A DNA stretch of 64,000 nucleotides from contig OX392532.1 in NCBI GenBank assembly GCA_947623455.1, positions 23,906,792-23,970,791 on the forward strand. The letters run 5' to 3'. The notes under the pieces are model-generated. The model was not told the DNA's origin, ran no database searches, and was given only the letters and a program-made list of their open reading frames with translations. Below are positions 55,901 through 64,000 of this stretch, in pieces. Each line of letters begins with the position of its first letter. Position 1 is the first letter of the stretch. Source of the DNA: Mimachlamys varia (Eukaryota > Mollusca > Bivalvia > Pectinida > Pectinidae). The position numbers were made by a program, and so were the translations under genes.

Positions 55901-58900
55901 CATGACTGTGAGTCAACACAGTTCGTCGTTCTGATGCAGGTACGATTGCCTGTAGATTAGCTTCTGAATGGGGGTTTTTCCGATACAGCATATCCTCATG
56001 TATCACTAGGGATTCAAATTGGGCCCACAATGTCTTTACGACCATGCTGTGGCCACCCATTTCTTTGTAGGACGGTTTTGCCCCTTCCCTCACCCATTGA
56101 ACCACTACTGCAAGATCAGCATCATTCCCTTGCTTCTGCTGAAGCGATGACGACTCTATCTCTAACTTGGGGCATTTTGAATCCCCAACTGCTACTGGAC
56201 TGCAGTTCTCAACGGTTGGAGTCTTATCCTCTGAACTATTTTTCTCCCACATGGGATCAAACCCGCACTGTCGACATGGTATCCGACTCAAAGCATCAGC
56301 ATTACGGTGCTGAGTTCCTGGCCTGTGCTTTATGTCCATATTGTATGAACTCAAAACCTAAAGCCATCTGGCCATTTGTCCTTCTGGCGATTTAAAATTG
56401 AGCAGCCAGCGCAGGGAACTGTGATCTGTTCTCACCGTAAACTTTCTTCCGTACAGATAGTGCTTAAAGTGTTTCACGAAATGTACAACTGCCAACAACT
56501 CTTTCCTTGTTACGCAGTAACTCCGTTCAGATTTCGTCAGTGTTCGGCCTGCATATGCGATAGGTCTCTCATTCCCATCTATGTTTTGAGAGAGAACAGC
56601 ACCAATGGATTTGTCGCTGGCATCGGTATCTAAGATGAATGGGTGTGTAAAATCTGGGTGAGCCAGTATGGGAGCATTGATCAAGTGCTGTTTCAGGGTA
56701 GTGAATGCTTCTTGACATGCATCAGTCCACTCAAACTTCCGGTCTTTCTCAGTCAGTTTGTGGAGACAACTTGCAATCTGTGAGAAGTTTTTGACGAATC
56801 TTCTATAATACCCACAGAATCCAAGAAATGACCTAACCTCTTTGGTATTCTGTGGGACAGGCCATTGTTCTACGACTTTCACTTTTTCGCCATCAGTAGC
56901 TATCCCTTGCTCGGATATCACATGTCCAAGATAGATCACTTCTTTTCCAAACAATTGACATTTCTTGCTCTTCAATTTCAGACCAGCAGCCAGGAGTCTA
57001 TCAAACACAGCTTGTAAATTCTGCAGCATGTCCTCAAAATCTTTCCCTACAACGATCACGTCGTCAAGATAAATGAGGCAGATTTGCCATTGAAGTCCGG
57101 CTAAAACAGTCTCCATTAGCCGTTCAAATGTAGCTGGAGCAGATGTCAGTCAAAATGGCATCACTTGGAACTCGTATAATCCTGTCCTGGTTGAAAAAGC
57201 AGATTTGGGACGAGACTCACTCTCAAGCTCGACCTGCCAGTAGCCCGCATTCAGGTCAAGTGTAGAAAACCATGTGCAGCCTGACAGGTGGTCTAGTGCC
57301 TCATCAATGCGTGGTAATGGATAGGCATCATGCATGCTCACAGCATTGAGTCGCCTATAATCAACGCAGAATCTGAGACTCCCGTCTTTCTTTTTAACCA
57401 ACACAATACCAGATGACCATGGACTGGTAGACTTCTGAATTACTCCGCGATCAAGCATATCTTTCACTTGCCGATCGACTTCTGAGCTCAAATGTGCTGG
57501 CACCCTCCTCAGTGGCTGCTTGATTGGAGGAGCATCACCAGTTTCTATCTTGTGTTTTATAACTGTTGTTCGTCCCAAGTCACTATCAGTAGCTGCGAAA
57601 AGGTTCTGATAGGTGGACAGCAGAGTCTTTACTTGCTCGGTCTGTTCTGAAGTCAGATGTTTGTGGGACCTCTCCAGTAGTTGATTCAAATCAACTCTGA
57701 GCTCGCCATTTGGCGGATTATCAGTCAATTCGGTTGTCTCAATGACACTGGTGACAGGACTAGCAAGTGCAACATTTGTACCGGGATAGACTGTCTGTGG
57801 ATCCTCTTGCAGGTTCATGAGTCTCACAGGAATGGAAGTCTCGTTACGTACTAAGGAGCGGGCTACTAGAGCCCTATCAGTTTTCAGGAAGGATTCTGCT
57901 CCTTCAACAAGAAGGGACTCACCCCTCATTTGTTTACCATCTCAGTTTTGGTCTTCGCTCTTCTGGGATTCTCTCATATATGTCCTGTGACAAAATTGTC
58001 ACAGTGGCTCCAGTATCTACCAATAGCTTAACATTGGTATGCTGTACCTCTGCCTTGATGTACAATCCAGCCTCTTGAGCAGCAGAGGAAACTCCAATCC
58101 CAGCAGATTGTTTATGAGTGCTCTTCTTTGTCCTCGTCCTCACTGGGCTAGCTACTGCCTTTGGATTCTTCTGAGACTCCCTTTTCAGCTGAGGACAGTC
58201 CCTCCGTAAATGTCCAGTCTCGTGACACTTATAACACCGCCGATCAGTGTTTGTACCTATCACATCTTTCCCTTGTTGAGATTGATGATTCTGTGTTTTC
58301 CTTCTAGCCTGAAGCTGGCTGATATCAGCTTGCATCTTTTCCAACTTCTGCTGGATGTTGCTCAACATGGATTCCATTCCAGATTTCTCAGAGTCTGTTG
58401 GTAGCTTTGAATCAGCACCCTCAGTACTTGTAGCTCTCAGGTATGAGTGACCTTCATTTCCATGTTTTTCAGCTTTCTTGTAAGCCTCCAGTTCTACAGC
58501 CAAATGGATGGCATCTGTAAGATTCTCAGGCCTAGCTTGTTTAATGCGAATACGCATGTCCGAGTCTGCAAGTGATTCCAGAAACTGTTGTTTGGCCAAT
58601 GTTTCAACTTCAACAGTAGGATAGGTCAAGTTAACAAGCCTTCGAATAGCTTGACCCAATTCTGGAAGTGTTTCACTTGCTCTTTGCCTCCTTTCCAGCA
58701 ACTGAACTCGATAAAGCTCGGTTTGATTTGGTGGGGCAAACCTTTGTTCAAGAGCACTCACTAAAGAAAAATAATGCTCCTGCTTACCGGCAGGTAAGTC
58801 GCCAAGTATACCCTGAGCTTGTCCTCTCAAACTCACAGCTAGGTATAAACCCATATCCTGTTCTGTCCAGCGATTGATTCGAGCGCATGCCTCAAAATGA

Positions 58901-61900
58901 GACTTATAATCTCTCCAAGGTGCTGTGCCATCATATGTAGATGCTTTTACTGACACATGGTTTCTTCTCAAAATCAACATCACCCATGTCAGAAAATGAC
59001 CTGGGATTCATTTCCTGCAGCCGAGGAGAACTATAGCTTGATACAACATCATTCTCGCTTAATCGAGCTGAACTTCTTTGCTTTCCATCTCGATAAGTAA
59101 TGTTGCCCAAGTCTGCTCTATCGCTATCAAACCGTGTTGAATAGGTACTTTCTGAGAACCCAACCTTGGGATTGCTTGCTGGTTTGTTTTGGAATCCATA
59201 ATTATCTGTATAAGATGCCAACTCATTCAGTTTTTTACTTGAGGACTCTCGCAGGCTCTGGTTTTGAACATCTAATTGACGTAACAGCCTCTTCATTTCC
59301 TCTATCTCCTTATCAATCCCATCTGTGGATATATCTTCAGGATTGCTCACTTTACTACTATAGAGTTCAGCCATGTCCTTCTCCTCCGAAGATGTTTTGT
59401 CAACTCCATATACAGACATAAAACCAGAATCTCTATGATGAGTTATCCCTTTCGACATATTTGGTTTTGGTGTTGAGTGATAGCCTTGTCCACTCTCCTC
59501 ACCAAAATACATCTCAGATTTTCTCAAACCAGCGCGAGATGTCTCATCAGCATGAGCCATATTGATTTATAACAAAATAACAATAAAATTCTATCAGATT
59601 TTATTTAAACCTGAGTTATCGAGCAAATCTACATTGTAGACAGAATGATCACCACCGCTGCCACCAAATTATGTGACGTTTACGGGGTCCGTACCAGTCA
59701 CTACTGATGATCTTATTACTATCTACACTAAAATTATATTAAATCAGGATTACTCAAAACCTCATGATGATAAATGCAAATATATACAGATATATCTATC
59801 CAGCTATCCTAGCTGTATTCATGAACAAACCGTAGCAAAAACTATGGCTATAATTCCTACATACAATATATAAAATGAGTACTCAGTTCCTCTGAGTTAT
59901 CATACAGCTACATGGATATAATTGGTCAAAACAGCTATAAATTATACAGACCAGTATATGAAAACGGAGTTCTCACTAGCCAACGAAATTAACTATCCCT
60001 ATCTGGGTTTAATCATATCCTAAATCTACCAAATATTACGATGAATATGTACAATACAACTGAACTATCATCAACACAGTAGACTTGATAAATACCGAGC
60101 GCTTACCGATATAATACCGAGCACTCCGAAATACCGAGTACTCAAAACTACCGAGCACTCAAAACTACCGAGCACTCAAAACTACCGAGCACTCCCTGAC
60201 ACACACACTACCGGTATGTCACACCCGTCGAACAGACACAAGGCCAGATACAATCAACTACCAACAGAATACATAGGGAAGCCTTATTCAGGCACGTCTA
60301 TATATCTTTAGTAAGTTACCTTGCTTGTCTTTACCGTTCGCTGGTCCGTGCAGTAAATGAGAAAAACTCGGCCCTAGCAGCCGCCTTTTATACCCGGCGA
60401 ATATTACAACTAGCGCCCTCTTTTTGTATTATCAAGGTCTTTAAAACACTTCTATGACCAGTACAAGTATATACATTACAAGCGCCTATACGACAGGCAT
60501 GCTAATAAACAAAACGGAGGACGGAGATTCCGGAAACTGGGTAACAAACGTAATTCATCACATTTCCCATAAATGCATACTAGTATACGAAAAAAGTTAG
60601 TCGTCAGAAAATTTCGATCTTTCACAAGAGGAGATCCTTAAATACAACATTATATGATATTTGGAAATGCTCGTGAAATGTTATTTCATCAACTGGTTCA
60701 GGGAGGGGGTCACGTGATCTGCTATGGTTAACTTCACGAGAAAATGACGTCAAAATCGGTCCCCTCGGCGTATACTATCAGGTAGGGTAACTGAACAACT
60801 CCCAACCTAATACTAATATCCAAACCCGTTTCTTAAAAGACTTGGATTGTAATTGTTTCAATTGAATTTAAATGCCGTATCGTTAATTGTTTTACATATT
60901 TCAATGTTAGAAAATATATTTATACTTGATTTGAAATGAACATATACGATATCTTTATATGGAATTGGTATAATTCACGGGTATAATTGTATCCAAGAAT
61001 GTTATCTAGAAAATTCAGACAAATAAAATTTAGTTTATTTTGTCTAAACATTAAAACATCAAAGTGAGTTCAGGTATGCTTCACGGATCGAACACCTTTT
61101 TCTTGTTATCGTCATTTTCACAATGACTGTAGTTATAAGTCATAGTTATGTAAAAGTTTTACAGATTTTAATTTTAGAAAAAAAACTATACTACATCTTT
61201 TGTATATATCGTTCTGATTATAAGTAAACATATAACGCTTTACGATGGTTTCACATGAAATTGGTCTAATTCACGGCTATAATTGTAACAGAGAATTCAT
61301 GAATGTGTTTCCAGAAGACTCAGACATGTATGATGTAGTAAATCCTTTCTAACATTTAGATATTGAAGTGACTTAAGCCAAGGCATTATACATGCAGCTG
61401 TAACCATCGAAAGCAATTAAAAGTGTCTTTGTAAGAAAATTTACTTTTTGAAATTTTATAATATTTCTCTTGTGTGTGAAATATGTGGTTAGAGCCGTGA
61501 GTTATACCATACATTATAGGCCATAAATTACACCTATCTCTAATGAATCCATCGTATATGTTTATTTCAAATCATATTAATATCAAGTATATTTTTCTAG
61601 CATTAAAATCTATCAAACTATGATATAACTATTGTCATTATCAAAATGACGATTTATGAGGAAATGCTGTTCGATCCATAAAGCATACCCGAGGTCAAGG
61701 TCGCCAATCCTAACATTCTCAATAACTACTAGTATTTTACACACGATTGCACAAATGAGGGTTGCCTACCATAAAGATGATTTTAGGCTATAAATAACAA
61801 GGATGAAATGATAGTCTGAGTTACCCGACTTGATAGTACCCGCCGAGGTGGCCGATTTCGACGCCAATGTGGTAGGGAGAAGTATACCATAGCGGATTAT

Positions 61901-63555
61901 GTGATAAACATCCTGTCATTGTTCGTTTTAATTTTGATAAATAATAATAATAATAATTTATTTGTCTAAAACTTATTTTAAGATTTGTCGTAATGCCTTT
62001 TAAACGGTTCTAGACGTTCTGCATGTAATTGCGAAATCCAGTTTATAAGGATGTTTTTATTTCAGTATGCCAACTTTTCCTTGACAACCCTTTGCTACGT
62101 CTCCCATGATATAATGACCAACTTATTTTATAGCATCAATATTTAACCATGCACAATGTTAGTACGTTTGCGTAAATGGAAGTTTCACTGTACCATGAAC
62201 GCATTACGATATGTGTTTCACGGCGGTAATATTTCAATTTTGATGTTTTTAATTTCTGAATGATCATAATGTGCACTTTTACTGCTTCCAATAGTTATGT
62301 ATCATGTGTTGTCAAAAGTCACTTTTTGTTGACGCTTTGGTATTCTCTGATTTTTTTATATACATGCTTATACCTACATACATATTGTATGTACAAATAA
62401 TGCCTTATTGACATTTAATTTACTGTAACATGTTACAAACAAAACGGTGAAAAACTGGTAACCCCAACATGCATGTATCATTAACATAGATGTCTAGATT
62501 TATAATAACAATGAGTCGTTAATTATGTAAAATCCCGTTGATTCGTCACTTACGTCGTAACATTTGTTTCCATTAAGATTGTGGTTGGCATTGTACTGCA
62601 GTTTACTGTATATTACATCTCGTTTTGGCGCCTGGTCGTGTTTGTCGCCATATTCGGCTCTTCCGCTGGCATGGTGTCCGCATTATTCCCACCAATGATG
62701 ATGGAGATTGTTGGGATGAAACGCTATCGGAGTGCCATGGCCGTATTCATCATCTGTATTTGTCTGTTCAATAGTCTCGTTCTCCCATTACTAGGTAAAA
62801 ACAAGAACATTGTTGTAAAATATATAGGGACTCTTCAACATGTAGCTGACATTTTTTCAACTCTATTCAATTTTTATTACAAAGTGGGTTTTTTTTCTGT
62901 ATCAGAAATTCGCTAGTACTATCTAGTGGCTAATAATCACTAAAGTTAAAAATTCGCATTTTTTAAATGTGCTAAATTTCGAAAAGCTTAATTCCTCGTG
63001 CATATTTTAGATCAATGTTATCTGGAAAGGGATTTCGTTGGAACACAGCGTTTAAATGCTTTAATGGCCTATTATCGGTAGTATATACGTTGTTTGTGGC
63101 AACAAATGTTATTTATATTTCTTAGTTTTTTATGGCTCATGCTGTATTTGCTGCAATGTTATGTAAATATTTAATCTAATTGTGATTGATAAATATACAC
63201 ATGCATGTACATTGATATGTTTTACACGAATTAGAAATAAACATTAATAATTTATTAATATCATTATCCATCCAAGCTACCGTACCGTCAAAGACTAATT
63301 ATAACGAGCCAAAAATTGCGAAATTTTGACCCTGCAAACTTTAACATCTTATTACCATATGACAGCCTTTTACGTCACTTATATATGTGTACCAATTCCA
63401 TTTCAGGCTACTTTCGTGACGTCACCAACACTTTTTACTTCTCGTTCCACGTCATGGGAGCCTCGTCTTTCGTGGCTGTTTTTCTTCTCATTATATTCGA
63501 CGTCATCATGAGAAAACAGGCTCGCAAGAAGAAACACGTCATGGAGATAGATTGA
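46934..63555 (+). CDS. SLC16/monocarboxylate-transporter-like MFS protein, six exons
   Basis: Coding exons: 46934-47000, 48006-48149, 50220-50366, 50756-51600, 62578-62794, 63407-63555. Phases 1,1,1,0,1 agree, giving 522 residues, normal for the family. TM1 carries a variant of the MCT signature (VDKSWAWMVLAG in place of D-G-G-W-G-W). The second signature is clear: YFDKRKGLANAVFIAGNSLG at residues 137-156. A long hydrophilic loop (about 190-300) separates the two six-helix halves; the C-terminus is short and basic (RKQARKKKHVMEID). It probably moves a monocarboxylate or related small solute across the plasma membrane; the substrate cannot be read from sequence. A second acceptor at 62601 would remove eight residues of TM8 in frame. 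A possible acceptor at 46910 just upstream of the ATG suggests a 5' UTR exon further left. Intron 2 opens with a minisatellite; intron 4 holds a retrotransposon. Confidence 0.9.
48122..49145 (+). repeat. 42-bp minisatellite made from the exon 2 end plus its splice donor, 24 units
   Basis: Units contain ...GTGTTAACGGTGGTCTACTG then TATCACAG|GTAGGTTTAACACC. The first unit is the real end of transporter exon 2 (donor at 48150). 24 donor-like positions follow at 42-bp spacing, with one 11-bp insertion after unit 8 (near 48455-48467). Units 6-8 and 10-12 are near-identical blocks, so there is also a higher-order duplication. At least two units have lost the GT (ATAGGT). The translated unit GRFNTVLTVVYCIT copies the end of TM2. 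Confidence 0.92.
49146..50219 (+). other. Rest of transporter intron 2
   Basis: AT-rich intronic sequence between the minisatellite and exon 3. No coding exon seen. Loosely repeated words (TAGTATTACAA.TTTTGACATAC) occur around 49450-49800. Confidence 0.5.
51671..51775. repeat. Three-copy 36-bp tandem repeat
   Basis: AAATACCCCGCGAAACAATA TGATTTGAAGCCTAT-type units, three copies, starting about 70 bp after the donor of transporter exon 4. Non-coding, intronic. Confidence 0.8.
52828..53718 (-). repeat. 3' LTR of the intron-4 retrotransposon
   Basis: 891 bp. On the minus strand it contains a TATAAAAG box (about 53544-53551) and a cluster of about four direct repeats of ACTACCGAGCACTCAAA near 53280-53350, likely U3 enhancer-type repeats. 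It nearly equals the copy at 59672. Confidence 0.93.
53832..54605 (-). CDS. Zinc-finger accessory ORF of the retrotransposon (env position)
   Basis: 257 residues, between integrase and the 3' LTR. Two zinc-finger motifs: C19-x2-C22-x12-H35-x3-C39 and C51-x2-C54-x12-H67-x3-H71. Then come a Ser/Asp/Glu-rich acidic stretch and a basic Pro-rich tail. No signal peptide or membrane segment, so it is not env-like. It could be a captured host zinc-finger sequence or an element-specific nucleic-acid binding protein. The frame is intact although gag-pol is broken. Confidence 0.75.
   Translation of the reverse strand: MSFQTYMMVKTKNTPVKLCPMCAYRATSLDAMKEHLLKCGIETMEKKTLACSQCKYRTFRAANMARHQKRHEHSAVMPTGTDPVKKTAGKSQKEDQPSTSSQPVHTDVESWNEQDPGDLLGDVSESSDVDSSSSEDEGAELLIGRIVRKPTQPAPVSAPKRKAEAITGDKPHPKDPVNMVPQPVVSAIPRLPVTNPTTMASCKKVRKLVDVGVQTDPEPPANRRTVTKTIRYHEAGREIQIVEFSEFLEPEDKHRSG
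54639..56354 (-). pseudogene. Retrotransposon RNase H end and integrase
   Basis: 571 residues. It starts with the RNase H/connection end (HRPGTQHRNADALSR), then the integrase HHCC zinc domain (H151, H158, C188, C191) and the catalytic triad D220, D280, E316 with the usual 35-residue spacing. A GPF/Y-like module (WRGPFKI) lies near residue 470. The C-terminus is acidic then Arg-rich. No chromodomain is seen. The ORF itself looks intact. Confidence 0.9.
56358..57116 (-). pseudogene. Retrotransposon reverse transcriptase YLDD and RNase H part
   Basis: 252 residues. YLDD is at residues 16-19, followed by the thumb and RNase H (FILDTDASDKSIGAVLSQ, then TVRTDHSSLRWL). It ends at an in-frame stop inside the RNase H region; the same frame continues as the integrase ORF. 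Confidence 0.88.
57150..57929 (-). pseudogene. Retrotransposon reverse transcriptase, fingers/palm part
   Basis: 259 residues, with the Ty3/gypsy RT landmarks SPWSSGIVLVKKKDGSLRFC and VDYRRLN and the first palm Asp (STLDLNAGYWQV). It ends at an in-frame stop inside a conserved segment just before the catalytic YLDD, which lies in the next ORF. Confidence 0.88.
57934..58983 (-). pseudogene. Retrotransposon gag capsid/nucleocapsid and protease ORF
   Basis: 349 residues: a gag capsid domain (about 15-185), a short coiled coil, a CCHC zinc knuckle CYKCHETGHLRRDC near residue 250, and an aspartic protease active site LLVDTGATVTILS near residue 320. It stops soon after the protease motif and RT continues in another frame, so this copy is broken here. 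Confidence 0.85.
58931..59560 (-). pseudogene. Retrotransposon gag N-terminal ORF
   Basis: 209 residues, Ser-, Asp- and Arg-rich, with a coiled-coil-like stretch around residues 80-105 (IDKEIEEMKRLLRQLD). The frame ends where the next gag ORF begins; the two overlap by 53 bases, so either a frameshift mutation or programmed recoding separates them. Confidence 0.75.
59672..60562 (-). repeat. 5' LTR of the intron-4 retrotransposon
   Basis: 891 bp, nearly identical to 52828-53718. It is followed on its own strand by the primer-binding region and the gag ORF, and flanked on the right by TTTC, matching the left target duplication. Confidence 0.93.
60563..62577 (+). other. Transporter intron 4 right of the retrotransposon
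   Basis: AT-rich. A loose direct repeat is visible: TAATTCACGGGTATAATTGT near 60970 and TAATTCACGGCTATAATTGT near 61270, with similar flanks (about 300-bp period). No exon seen. Confidence 0.5.
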
Positions 63556-64000
63556 TGACGTCATCGTTCCATGTACCTATTTGAGTGATAAGCGCTCGCC
63601 GGAATGCTATTGTAACCAGCAGAGAAGTCCAATTATGCCTTCAAAAAATTGTTTGGTACAAAACTATACACGTGTTGCTGGAATCCACCAAGATGTTTAT
63701 GATTGTTCACGTACCTGAGCCGAAGTTTGATCGATGGAAGATGCTGCATCCACAGTAAAATGATAGGCAAGAGTATTCCTCAGTCACAAAAGCATCATCG
63801 GTCATGTGTGAAGTGGGACAGACATATATTGTACTTAAAATTAGTAGGTTCATTAAATTGAATATAAAATTTATTGTATTGTATTTGTGATTTTCTTCTG
63901 CACTGCAGTAGATCTGGCGTTTGAACAGAGTCACCTCTACAGCTTGACGCTTACTCTTCCGAAATATCTGGTCTTACTCTATTTTCAAGGGTCTCCGTGT
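63556..64000 (+). other. 3' flank of the transporter gene
   Basis: Non-coding sequence after the stop, probably 3' UTR. No clear AATAAA before the window ends. The small minus-strand ORF at 63707-63934 shows no domain. Confidence 0.45.

Larger units (their letters stand above)
52828..60562 (-). mobile_element. Ty3/gypsy LTR retrotransposon in transporter intron 4
   Basis: 7735 bp on the minus strand, LTRs at 52828-53718 and 59672-60562, each 891 bp (TGTGACG...CATCACA). The flanks show a 4-bp TTTC target duplication. By eye the LTRs differ at about four positions, so the insertion is recent. Gene order in its own direction is gag, zinc knuckle, protease, reverse transcriptase, RNase H, integrase, then a zinc-finger ORF. 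The pol order RT-RH-IN identifies Ty3/gypsy. Frame breaks interrupt gag-pol. The primer-binding side next to 59671 reads TGGTGGCAGCGGTGG on the minus strand. Confidence 0.95.

Overview
This window looks like nuclear DNA of a marine invertebrate, most likely a bivalve mollusc. That is an inference from the AT-rich sequence, short animal-type exons with GT-AG introns, tRNA-headed SINEs, the 'ACAAGAG...' family of non-coding repeats, large minisatellites and Ty3/gypsy elements. Nothing prokaryotic is present. Three genes with complete coding sequences can be assembled by hand, because splice sites and codon phases fit throughout.

Left half (minus strand, 31185 to 7167): a nine-exon gene for a 457-residue protein with two winged-helix domains of the Z-alpha (Z-DNA/Z-RNA binding) type, a long Ser/Arg-rich linker encoded partly by a duplicated exon, and a C-terminal exon carrying a RHIM-like Q-I-G-x-x-N-x-L core. 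The plan resembles vertebrate ZBP1. Its introns hold an internally deleted Ty3/gypsy element (23684-28101), a 4.7-kb minisatellite of about 41-bp units with a 1697-bp internal duplication, a Harbinger-like element, MITEs, SINEs and other repeats. Its probable 3' UTR contains a roughly 190-bp fold-back element.

Middle (plus strand, 31422 to 41353): a seven-exon LENG1 orthologue (310 residues, Cir_N domain). LENG1 and the Z-alpha gene are head to head, with start codons 236 bp apart; two exact kappaB-consensus motifs lie in the shared promoter region. 1-7166 and 41354-46933 are mainly repeats and AT-rich intergenic sequence, including 42-bp and 59-bp minisatellites.

Right (plus strand, 46934 to 63555): a six-exon SLC16/monocarboxylate-transporter-like gene (522 residues). 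Intron 2 begins with a 42-bp minisatellite of 24 units built from the end of exon 2 plus its splice donor, so a splice donor has been tandemly copied. Intron 4 contains a 7.7-kb Ty3/gypsy retrotransposon on the minus strand with nearly identical LTRs, broken gag/pol frames and an additional zinc-finger ORF in the position where env would lie.

The most interesting part is the Z-alpha/RHIM-like gene with its kappaB-bearing shared promoter and hairpin-containing 3' UTR: a candidate invertebrate Z-nucleic-acid sensing and amyloid-signalling gene. All exon joins are predictions from sequence alone.
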